DNA from: Pedobacter panaciterrae
Lineage (GTDB): Bacteria > Bacteroidota > Bacteroidia > Sphingobacteriales > Sphingobacteriaceae
Reading direction: 5' to 3'
NCBI RefSeq assembly: GCF_001636695.1
Contig: NZ_LGEL01000040.1
Span: forward strand, 1 to 47,607
Length of the DNA: 47,607 nucleotides
In this document: piece by piece, positions 40,722 through 47,607 of the stretch
Position numbering within the stretch: the first letter of the stretch is position 1
Layout of the letters: the number at the start of each line of letters is the position of its first letter
Made by a program: the position numbers and the translations under genes
The notes under the pieces: generated by a model
What the model was told of the DNA's origin: nothing
What the model saw: the letters and a program-made list of their open reading frames with translations, nothing else
Databases searched by the model: none

Positions 40722-43445
40722 ATGAGATTCATAAAATTTGTAATTGCCCTCTTATTACTTTCAACTGTAGCACAGCTTTCTTCATATGCACAGCAAGACA
40801 GTATCGTTTTAGATAACATAATGAACAAATCTAAAAAACTCGCGGAAGAACGTCCGACAGAAAGAGTTTATGTTCATTTTGACAAACCCTATTATAGCGT
40901 AGCCGATACTATATGGTTTAAAACTTATTTAACTATGGAACAGAACCTTCCTTCAGTACTAAGTAAGATCGTCTATGTTGATGTAATAAATAGTAGCGAC
41001 TCTTTAGTTCAAACAATAAAACTACCTGTAGTAAAAGGTGTGGCTAACGGGAATATACCTCTTACGCCAGGCACTTATAAACAAGGAAACTATTATATAA
41101 AGGCGTATACTTTATGGATGCTAAATTTTGGAGAAGAGTTTTTCTTTAGCAAAACCATCCCTGTTGGCGAGGCAATTGATAAACAATTGATTACTCATTT
41201 TAGTTATAAAACTACTCAAACAGATAAAAACCAGAGCATTGAAGCCATAGTTCAATTCAAAAACAGTGAAAACGTTGTCCAGGCTAATAAAGTAGTAAAC
41301 TGGAGAGTAACCTCGAACTTTGATGTGGTAAGTAAAGGCAAAGGTACCACAGATCAGAATGGAATTTTAAAAATTAAGTTTGACTCCCGTAAAAATGAAC
41401 CGATTACAAGTGGCGAACTTATAACGGATATGACCTTAAGTGAAACTAATATAGTTAGTTCTAACTTCAAACTTAAACCAGCTAAAAGTTCCAACGATGT
41501 TCAATTTTTTCCTGAAGGAGGGGATTTAATTAGTGGTGTAGCAACAAGAATTGCTTTTAAAGGCATTAATGGTTCAGGCCTGGGAGTTGACTTAAAGGGT
41601 ACAATTACGGACAATGGGGGTAATACTCTTACCAATTTTACTTCAACCCATTTAGGTATGGGATCCTTTTATCTAAATCCTGAGAGTAATAAAATCTATA
41701 CAGCGAATGTTACATTTAAAGACGGTACTACCAAAAGCTATGAATTGCCAAAACCAGTTGCTTCAGGCATTTCGCTTCAGGTAACCAATACTGATCCGTT
41801 AGCCTTAAGCATTAAAATATTTGCCAACGAAGCCTATTTCGCAGCTAACAAAGAGAAAATGGTATTTATTGTAGGATCCAACGGTGGTATTGTTTATTAC
41901 GCTGCAAAAACCAAGTTAAATAGCCTTGTTACAAATGCCAAAATTCCGAAAGATAAATTCCCATCAGGTATCACTCAAATTACGCTTTTCTCTGAAACCG
42001 GTGATCCAATTAGTGAAAGATTAGCGTTCAATTATCCAAAAAGTAATATAAATGTATCGTTAAAAACTGACCTGCCGGCCTATAAGCCCAGACAAAAGGT
42101 AAAGATGACTGTAACAGCAAAGAATGGTACAACACCTATAGAAGGTAACTATTCCATTTCTGTCACTGACGATCAAAAAGTTCCGGTTAATGAAGATAAC
42201 GAGATAACCATTTTAAGTTCACTATTATTAACCTCAGATTTGAAGGGTTATATTGAAAAACCAAACTATTACTTCAATAAACCTGATGAGAAAAAAATAA
42301 GTGATCTGGATGTACTTATGCTTACCCAGGGTTACCGCCGCTTTAATTTTAAAGACATCATGACGGGTCACCTTCCTCCTCTTACCCTGCTTCCTGAACA
42401 AGATATGCGGATAACGGGCACATTGAGAGATCGTACAGGGATGCCTGTAAGAAAGGGTGCATTAAGATTAACAGTTACAGGAAGCAAATATTCTGCAGAA
42501 ACGATCACTAATAACACGGGTATATTTGCTTTCCCTAATCTTAACATTCCGGATTCATCGGAAGTGGTTATAAACGCAAAGTATAGCGCTAATGGCTCAA
42601 ACTTAATGATATTGCTTGATGGACAGATGGCGGCCCCTGTTTCCAAAAATCCAAAACAAATAGATGAAGTTGTTAATATAGACAGTGCATTAGCTCCTTA
42701 TTTAAACAACAGTAAAAAGCAATACAGCTATCTCCGCACACTTAAAGAGGTAAAAATTGAAGGTACCAAAGCGAAAAGACCAAGCCACGCAGATTATCCA
42801 TCTTTATCCGGGCTGAGCAACATTACAGGAACAACAATAGATGGAGATCGTTTTCAGGGATGTAATATCTTCGCTCTCTGTTTACAAACTCAGGCTATGG
42901 GCTTAACTTTTTTTGAAAACAACTTCTATGTAACCAGAGACTATAATCAAGGGAATAAAACTCCTGTACAGATCTTCATTAATGGTTCACCAAGCGATTA
43001 TTTTGCATTAACCACAGTTCAGTCTTCAGAAGTTGAGTCAGTAGAAATATTCCCTAGAGATGAACTGGGTACAGTAAATAGAATGTATGGCACTAATGGT
43101 GTATTGGTTGTAAATATGAAGAAAGCACCAAAAGGCACAAAAATGAGTTTAGCTGAATTTAAAAAGCTCATGCCTGAAGCAAATTTATTAAAGTTTAGTC
43201 CAAAAGGTTTCAGTACACAAAGAGAATTTTATTCTCCTAAATATATAAATGCCGCCAGCACCTATAACTTTAATGATTTACGCAGTACAATTTATTGGAA
43301 CCCTAAAGTGATTACAGATTCGACAGGTGTATTGTCTTTAGATTATTACAACGGTGATGGAAATGGCACATACAGAGCAGTAATTGAAGGGATAGACAAA
43401 GATGGAAACGTATGCCGCTCTGTCTATCGCTACACAGTTAAATAA
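40722..43445 (+). CDS. MG2-like and TonB-plug domain exported protein
   Basis: This 907-aa exported protein starts MRFIKFVIALLLLSTVAQLS after the initiating Met. Its N-terminal region (about 40-135) has VHFDKPYYSVADTIWFKTYL, the MG2 (macroglobulin) signature of Bacteroidota surface proteins. A carboxypeptidase-regulatory-like beta domain (about 565-640, RITGTLRDRTGMPVRKGALR) follows, then a TonB-receptor plug-like domain (about 700-810, VQIFINGSPSDYFALTTVQS, VEIFPRD, YGTNGVLVVNMK). There is no TonB barrel. I infer an outer-membrane-associated protein, perhaps pairing with a separate receptor. TATATTAGCA lies 25 bases upstream. Confidence 0.8.
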   Translation: MRFIKFVIALLLLSTVAQLSSYAQQDSIVLDNIMNKSKKLAEERPTERVYVHFDKPYYSVADTIWFKTYLTMEQNLPSVLSKIVYVDVINSSDSLVQTIKLPVVKGVANGNIPLTPGTYKQGNYYIKAYTLWMLNFGEEFFFSKTIPVGEAIDKQLITHFSYKTTQTDKNQSIEAIVQFKNSENVVQANKVVNWRVTSNFDVVSKGKGTTDQNGILKIKFDSRKNEPITSGELITDMTLSETNIVSSNFKLKPAKSSNDVQFFPEGGDLISGVATRIAFKGINGSGLGVDLKGTITDNGGNTLTNFTSTHLGMGSFYLNPESNKIYTANVTFKDGTTKSYELPKPVASGISLQVTNTDPLALSIKIFANEAYFAANKEKMVFIVGSNGGIVYYAAKTKLNSLVTNAKIPKDKFPSGITQITLFSETGDPISERLAFNYPKSNINVSLKTDLPAYKPRQKVKMTVTAKNGTTPIEGNYSISVTDDQKVPVNEDNEITILSSLLLTSDLKGYIEKPNYYFNKPDEKKISDLDVLMLTQGYRRFNFKDIMTGHLPPLTLLPEQDMRITGTLRDRTGMPVRKGALRLTVTGSKYSAETITNNTGIFAFPNLNIPDSSEVVINAKYSANGSNLMILLDGQMAAPVSKNPKQIDEVVNIDSALAPYLNNSKKQYSYLRTLKEVKIEGTKAKRPSHADYPSLSGLSNITGTTIDGDRFQGCNIFALCLQTQAMGLTFFENNFYVTRDYNQGNKTPVQIFINGSPSDYFALTTVQSSEVESVEIFPRDELGTVNRMYGTNGVLVVNMKKAPKGTKMSLAEFKKLMPEANLLKFSPKGFSTQREFYSPKYINAASTYNFNDLRSTIYWNPKVITDSTGVLSLDYYNGDGNGTYRAVIEGIDKDGNVCRSVYRYTVK

Positions 43446-43451
43446 TTTGGA

Positions 43452-44996
43452 TTATTCCCCGTTATTGCTAGTTTCTTCATGTTCACACTTGATACCAGTA
43501 TCGGTCATTTTCCATACTGTAAACTCACTGTTTGAATCATGATCGCAATCCCAATAACCATAACCATCGAGGTATCGGCTGAAGTCTTTGCTTATGTTTA
43601 ATTTAGTTCCAACAGGAACTTTTAACGTAAGCTCAACTTCCTGACCGCGCCAATTACCTGTTTTAACAAATTGCAACATTGGACTGAAGGTTAATAAAGA
43701 ATCAAGCTGCATGAAATCATAATGAATATTCTGTGCATTCTTTAATGCCATTTCAAAGGTCTTACCTCTCGCTTTATAATACTGGCTTAAAGAGGTTTTT
43801 CCATTCTCACCCTTCTCAATATTTAACCTAATGTTTCTTGGTGCATCAAAATTATGATCAAGATCAGCTAGAATTCTGCGGCCGCTATAATTTCCGGGAT
43901 CTATACTATAACGTAAGCTGTCTTCCTTTGTAAAGAATCTTGTCCTATCAATACTTAATGTATAAGTTTGATATGGTTTAATTTCGCTAACCTGAGTAAA
44001 CTCGGCACCTTCTTTAAATTCAGACCCAATTTTAACAACATAAAACGAAGTTACTGCTACACCTGCGAGCCAGATAATCAACAGCCCGAATGAAAGAGAC
44101 TTATTAATTGGTCTACTGTTAAATGCGACTCTGATAGAAAAAAGTACAAGGGCCAGAACAGGAATTACAAAAACCAAAAAGACGGCAACAGTCGATGCAG
44201 TTACATAATCTTGATTTATAATATTAAGCGGGAACATCTGGTATATATTTGAATCCCACATGCCTAATAATGCTGCAAGTATTACAATTAAGCATAAAAT
44301 AATCAATGATCCAAAAGCAATAATACCTGCTGCAATAATTTTAAATATAACCTTGCCCGTTCCATTAATAAAATTTCCCAGGACGTCAAGGAATTCCGCT
44401 ATGAAACCTCTTGACTGCTGCACCAGAGGTTGCAGGTAACTGTTAGCAAATCCTTTTAAGTTTGCTTCTTCGCCCCTCATGGCCATCTTCTCGGCTTTGG
44501 TAACAGCTCTTGGTATCATAATCCACAATACAACATAAGCCAATATTCCAGATCCACCCAGAAAGATTGTTGCAATAGCAATCAACCTAACTAATCTTGA
44601 TTCAACATCTAGATAATGGCTCAATCCGGAACATACACCTGCAATCATTGCCTGATCCGTATCTCTGTAAAGTTTTTTCACACTAAAGTGAGGAGGAGCA
44701 ACATATTCTTCTGTTTCCTCTTCTTCTTCAGATGATTCAAAATCTTTTACTGACCCCATCTGAGCAATAACTCCTTGAACGTCCTGAATATTAATCACCT
44801 GCCTTTGCTGATTAGTTAGTATTTCAACGAACATTTCTGCAATCCTGTTTTCTATATCGGTTACAATTTCAAAATCGTCTGCATTTTTTGCAAAATGCTG
44901 TTTTACTTCGTTTAAGTAAATCGTTAGCATTTCATAGGCATCCTCTTCTATATGAATGATGGAATTACCAATATTTATGTTGAGTGTCTTCTTCAT
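43452..44996 (-). CDS. PspC-domain membrane protein
   Basis: This 514-aa protein has a cytoplasmic N-terminus (about 1-100, KKTLNINIGNSIIHIEEDAY, then IQDVQGVIAQMGSVKDF). The PspC domain (about 105-170) follows: KKLYRDTDQAMIAGVCSGLS, HYLDVESRLVRLI, GILAYVVLWIMIP. Several membrane helices cover about 210-330, and an extracytoplasmic beta-rich C-terminus follows. PspC proteins respond to envelope stress. Its ATG overlaps the stop of the upstream PadR gene (TAATG), so PadR is translated first and both come from one regulated promoter. Confidence 0.88.
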   Translation of the reverse strand: MKKTLNINIGNSIIHIEEDAYEMLTIYLNEVKQHFAKNADDFEIVTDIENRIAEMFVEILTNQQRQVINIQDVQGVIAQMGSVKDFESSEEEEETEEYVAPPHFSVKKLYRDTDQAMIAGVCSGLSHYLDVESRLVRLIAIATIFLGGSGILAYVVLWIMIPRAVTKAEKMAMRGEEANLKGFANSYLQPLVQQSRGFIAEFLDVLGNFINGTGKVIFKIIAAGIIAFGSLIILCLIVILAALLGMWDSNIYQMFPLNIINQDYVTASTVAVFLVFVIPVLALVLFSIRVAFNSRPINKSLSFGLLIIWLAGVAVTSFYVVKIGSEFKEGAEFTQVSEIKPYQTYTLSIDRTRFFTKEDSLRYSIDPGNYSGRRILADLDHNFDAPRNIRLNIEKGENGKTSLSQYYKARGKTFEMALKNAQNIHYDFMQLDSLLTFSPMLQFVKTGNWRGQEVELTLKVPVGTKLNISKDFSRYLDGYGYWDCDHDSNSEFTVWKMTDTGIKCEHEETSNNGE

Positions 44997-45361
44997 TATC
45001 TATTAAGATTTATCTGGTCGTTGTTATCTTTATCTGCAACTTTCTTTGAGGTATTTATTGCATAGGACAGTTCCTGCCATGTGGAGTCAAGTTGACTTAG
45101 TATCGATTTACCTTTCTCTGTAAGCAAATAATATTTCCTTGGAGGTCCAGAGGTTGACTCTACCCAATTATAGCTCAATAATCCGTTATTTTTTAAGCGG
45201 GTAAGCAAAGGATACAACGTCCCCTCTACCACAAGCAATTTTGCTGATTTCAATTCAGCTATAATATCCGAAGCATAAATCTCACCTCTAGATATGATAA
45301 GAAGCACACAGTATTCCAGTATGCCCTTTCGCATTTGCGTTTGCGTATTTTCTGCTATCAT
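44996..45361 (-). CDS. PadR-family transcriptional regulator
   Basis: This 121-aa regulator has a winged helix of the PadR type: GILEYCVLLIISRGEIYASD, IIAELKSAKLLVVEGTLYPL (recognition helix), LTRLKNNGLLSYNWVESTSG and PPRKYYLLTEKGKSIL (wing). A short C-terminal helix mediates dimerisation in the family. PadR repressors often control a coupled membrane-protein gene; here PspC. The start is four bases from an exact -7 box, giving a leaderless mRNA. A 12-bp inverted repeat over the promoter is a likely site of autorepression. The effector is unknown. Confidence 0.92.
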   Translation of the reverse strand: MIAENTQTQMRKGILEYCVLLIISRGEIYASDIIAELKSAKLLVVEGTLYPLLTRLKNNGLLSYNWVESTSGPPRKYYLLTEKGKSILSQLDSTWQELSYAINTSKKVADKDNNDQINLNR

Positions 45362-45365
45362 AATA

Positions 45366-45397
45366 CAAAGTTATATGTTTTATATAGTAATATGCAA
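45366..45397 (-). promoter_or_regulatory. padR-pspC promoter, -7 box 4 nt from the ATG
   Basis: On the minus strand TTG (45397-45395), a 21-base spacer and TAACTTTG (45373-45366) are followed by TATT and the ATG at 45361. The inverted repeat 45378-45416 covers the spacer and the region behind the -33 site. Confidence 0.7.
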
Positions 45398-45416
45398 TAC
45401 ATAGTACTATATAAAA
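45378..45416. promoter_or_regulatory. Probable PadR operator (12-bp inverted repeat)
   Basis: TTTTATATAGTA (45378-45389) is the exact complement of TACTATATAAAA (45405-45416), 15 bases apart. One half lies between the -33 and -7 boxes of the padR promoter and the other just upstream, an ideal position for a dimeric repressor. An ATGT (45375-45378) and ACAT (45399-45402), elements common in PadR sites, are also present. Confidence 0.65.
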
Positions 45417-45583
45417 AACAAAAACAACTATATCTAACTGATATACAGTCAAATAATTTTAACAACAATAATTAACAATGCAATGAAAACGTGAATTTCA
45501 GGAGGAGATGTTAACGAAAAGTCAAAGTTTTCAACATTCTAATGCCATGATACAACTTTGGCTCACAGTTTGCATTAATCAAA

Positions 45584-45769
45584 ATGCATCTATCTGAAAA
45601 CCATCTACCTATGTTAACAAAAACTTATTCCTTAATTAATATACTCGCCAGGCGAAAAGAGGAAGTACCACCTAAAGAATTAACCAGAAAGCAATGGATA
45701 ACTGCCGATCGAATAGTAATGATCGTTCTTTTCCTCAGTGTTATTATTGGGGCAATTATTTTTTCCTAA
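45584..45769 (+). CDS. Small membrane protein (61 aa)
   Basis: I do not recognise a named family. The frame opens with ATG at 45584; a second ATG at 45611 would give 52 residues. The N-terminal part is polar (LTKTYSLINILARRKEEVPP, KELTRKQWITADR). The C-terminus is one hydrophobic helix (IVMIVLFLSVIIGAIIFS). It ends two bases before the convergent DisA_N-like gene stop. Basic residues before the helix suggest the N-terminus is cytoplasmic. It stands between the padR operator region and the next gene; coding is plausible but not proven. Confidence 0.6.
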   Translation: MHLSENHLPMLTKTYSLINILARRKEEVPPKELTRKQWITADRIVMIVLFLSVIIGAIIFS

Positions 45770-45770
45770 T

Positions 45771-46913
45771 TTATAAAAGCAGCGTGTCTATTCTGTGAGC
45801 TTGTACTCTATCCTGATAGTCAGACCAGGTATAAATGGTAAAATGACCGTCTTGAGAAGCAACTAACGCAGTAGCATCTCTTTGATCATGGACAAATTGA
45901 GCTGCCGAAAGATGCCTTGTACCACCTACCTTAGAAGGATGGATTATTACAGCATCTCCACCTGTTATCGGTTCTGAAAAAGAAATTTCATCTACATTAT
46001 CTTTCCCCTTTGCCCGTCCTATTTTGGCTCCAAAAGCTAACAACTCATATTGATTGCTGATAACCGTAGCTCCATCAACAGCTGTTAAACCTGCCAGATG
46101 TTCTACTTCTCTCTTTAAAGCTGTTTGCCAGAAAATCTGACTTGCCTCTTTACGGTCTTGCTGCAGCAATTTAGAAAGGCCAGAAAAAGATGGCTGCACG
46201 TAGTATTGAATAGGCTTAATAATTGACTGCAACCAGTTACTTGTTTCACCGGGCACTACCAATAAAGTTCCGCCTCTTCCATGTGCCCGCATAGAAACTG
46301 CAAGCTGAATTAGCACATTAACAGAATCATTCCAATACGAGGGGGCGGTAAGATCTAATAAAGACAAAAGCATTGGCGGACAATCGGGAACACTCGTACT
46401 CTGACCATCTACCATTTTGACCTGATCCCCTTTAAGTACTGCAATATTTGTAAATTTTCCAAAACCATAAATCCTTCTATGCTTAATTACAAGCAAAGCA
46501 GGTTCTGAAACATCAAGCACAAAACAAAAATTAGGAATACTAACAGTCGTTCCCCAAATGTAAAGCGTTCCTTCTTCTTCCCAAATGCCAAGGTGTATCC
46601 CAGCGCGTTCTACACCCGGCGCCAGCTTAGTTAAAGTACCTGGATTTAAGGGCAATCTGGTTTTAAACAGTAATGGATTTCCTGCCTGTTGCGGAGGCAA
46701 AAATGCCAATGATATTTTAGGAGAATGTCCTTCTTCTTTACGCAGACTTGCCCAGAAAGTGGCATCAAGTATAGCTTCTACTATACCTGCTGTCGGTAAT
46801 GGCGCCAGATCGTCTTCTCCACTATCTCTTGCAGCAGCAAGATGCGCGGCAAAAATAGCCTCAACTTTAGGGGCAATAATCCGTGCTGCCTGATAGGTAG
46901 ATTGATAGATCAT
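45771..46913 (-). CDS. Protein with C-terminal DisA_N-like (DACNV-type) domain
   Basis: This 380-aa protein has an unfamiliar N-terminal half and a C-terminal domain (about 200-365) resembling the diadenylate cyclase fold. It has GRGGTLLVVP, DGATVI (Asp280-Gly-Ala), FGAKI (294-298) and GGTRHLSAA (331-338). In active c-di-AMP synthases the motifs are DGA and RHR; here the second is R-H-L (Arg333-His334-Leu335). The layout matches what I recall as the DACNV probable sensor family. It may sense or bind a nucleotide rather than make c-di-AMP; I cannot decide. It begins 23 bases after a TonB-dependent receptor gene and is probably cotranscribed with it. Confidence 0.7.
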   Translation of the reverse strand: MIYQSTYQAARIIAPKVEAIFAAHLAAARDSGEDDLAPLPTAGIVEAILDATFWASLRKEEGHSPKISLAFLPPQQAGNPLLFKTRLPLNPGTLTKLAPGVERAGIHLGIWEEEGTLYIWGTTVSIPNFCFVLDVSEPALLVIKHRRIYGFGKFTNIAVLKGDQVKMVDGQSTSVPDCPPMLLSLLDLTAPSYWNDSVNVLIQLAVSMRAHGRGGTLLVVPGETSNWLQSIIKPIQYYVQPSFSGLSKLLQQDRKEASQIFWQTALKREVEHLAGLTAVDGATVISNQYELLAFGAKIGRAKGKDNVDEISFSEPITGGDAVIIHPSKVGGTRHLSAAQFVHDQRDATALVASQDGHFTIYTWSDYQDRVQAHRIDTLLL

Positions 46914-46936
46914 GCCATAAAGTTAAGGTATTCGAT

Positions 46937-47607
46937 TTATTTAATTGTATATCTAATGCCAAAAAATCCCCTGATTCCCTGATTCGGACCATAAACATAA
47001 CTTGGATCAAAAGTAAGCCCATATGGATTATCGGGTGTAGCAATCACCTTCCCATTATCATCAAGTTTAACATTCTTATCAAACGGGTCATTTGCTCTTG
47101 CAATTATGAAAGGATTCCCTCTATTAGGAGTCCAATTAAGCAAATTTTTAATACCCCCGTACAATTCAAATCTATTAAATCCACTAAAAGTGAATTGAAT
47201 ATTCTGAATGCTCCATACAGGTGAAAATTCTTTCCGGGGATCAAGTTCACTTAACAACGGCAGGCGCATAGGACTGTAAACATTTCCTGTGTAATCAATT
47301 GCCAGATTAAATGGCTTGATTTTGTAGGAAACAGCCCAATTTCCTGAGAATTTTTCAGTAAGGATTTGTTGCTTCTTAATCCCATGCTCAAAACTGGCCA
47401 CATCCTGATAAGTTGCTCCTACTATAACCTTTAGTCCATTACTAAAAGCTACGTCAACATTAGTGCTTAAGCCCTTACTAACAGCATAACCATCCAAATT
47501 GTCATAAATTATTTTATTAGGATCCGAATCGAAATCACCTATAATTCTGTTATTAAAATAGGTATAGAACGCTGAACTTTCTATTCCAATGAACGTCCCA
47601 TTTTCAG
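46937..47607 (-). CDS. TonB-dependent receptor, C-terminal part (runs off window)
   Basis: The frame is open from the window edge to the stop at 46937-46939, encoding the last 223 or so residues of an outer-membrane receptor barrel. Typical strands and turns are NVDVAFSNGLKVIVGATYQD, NWAVSYKIKPFNLAIDYTGN, FELYGGIKNLLNW and GIRGFFGIRYTIK. TonB-dependent receptors import siderophores, vitamins or glycans. A TTG inside the frame at 47497 should not be taken as a start, because coding continues upstream (NRIIGDFDSDP and other residues). The plug and TonB box lie outside the window, so the substrate cannot be judged. Confidence 0.85.
   Translation of the reverse strand, partial: ENGTFIGIESSAFYTYFNNRIIGDFDSDPNKIIYDNLDGYAVSKGLSTNVDVAFSNGLKVIVGATYQDVASFEHGIKKQQILTEKFSGNWAVSYKIKPFNLAIDYTGNVYSPMRLPLLSELDPRKEFSPVWSIQNIQFTFSGFNRFELYGGIKNLLNWTPNRGNPFIIARANDPFDKNVKLDDNGKVIATPDNPYGLTFDPSYVYGPNQGIRGFFGIRYTIK

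Overview
The window looks like the chromosome of a Bacteroidota species, most likely Sphingobacteriaceae (Pedobacter-like). This is inferred from protein family types and order and from regulatory signals, not from a database search. The DNA is AT-rich, genes are densely packed on both strands, and many starts are preceded by the Bacteroidota -7 box TAnnTTTG. Typical families are present: OstA-like protein, MG2/plug protein, PspC protein, BshA and YtxJ of the bacillithiol system, RskA-type anti-sigma factor. The first 18 bases are not genomic: they match the Tn5/Nextera mosaic end, so the window begins at a contig end and the first gene (ndk) lacks its native start.

Layout. 1-4.6 kb: ndk, a secreted FKBP isomerase, a 55-aa lipoprotein, dciA-like/recF on the minus strand, a membrane-anchored TPR protein, palindromic element copy 1 and ribH. 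4.6-8.7 kb: a 39-aa lipoprotein, YtxJ, lipA, an ECF sigma/anti-sigma pair and an NnrD repair enzyme without its usual NnrE partner domain. 8.7-13.6 kb (minus): uvrA, a ferredoxin-reductase-like oxidoreductase and a lytic transglycosylase. 13.9-18.5 kb: an RsuA-type pseudouridine synthase with a long basic tail, a lipoprotein lactonase, palindromic element copy 2, bshA and a small membrane protein. 18.6-23.4 kb: divergent tilS/OstA-like gene, then rdgB and an unknown partner. 23.5-28.4 kb: a parvulin-less SurA-like protein, a SurA-like foldase, MoxR, a GDPD-like protein that has lost its catalytic residues, and a double NTF2-like secreted protein. 28.4-34.5 kb (minus): cysS, a membrane EEP phosphatase/nuclease, two rhomboid proteases and mutL. 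34.7-40.5 kb: a GH3-C/beta-lactamase-fold hydrolase lacking the GH3 barrel, an IPNS-like oxygenase, msrA, palindromic element copy 3, an outer-membrane barrel and a nitroreductase. 40.7-47.6 kb: an MG2/plug protein, a PspC/PadR operon with a clear operator, a small membrane protein, a DisA_N-like protein and the 3' part of a TonB-dependent receptor that runs off the window.

Most of the content is housekeeping: DNA repair (recF, uvrA, mutL), cofactors (ribH, lipA), translation (tilS, cysS, pseudouridine synthase), metabolite repair (nnrD, rdgB), envelope biogenesis (OstA-like, SurA-like, FKBP, lytic transglycosylase) and thiol redox (bshA, YtxJ, msrA).

The observations most worth following are: (1) a secreted GDPD-fold protein with four active-site residues replaced by Asn or Gln; (2) a three-copy 30-bp-arm palindromic element whose flanks are themselves self-complementary in two copies, as if it sits at the centre of older palindromes; (3) a recurring promoter geometry, TAnnTTTG-N4-start codon, at six genes, predicting leaderless mRNAs; and (4) a C-terminal DisA_N-like domain with an altered RHR motif beside a TonB receptor. 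I saw no tRNA, rRNA, CRISPR array, prophage or intact insertion sequence.
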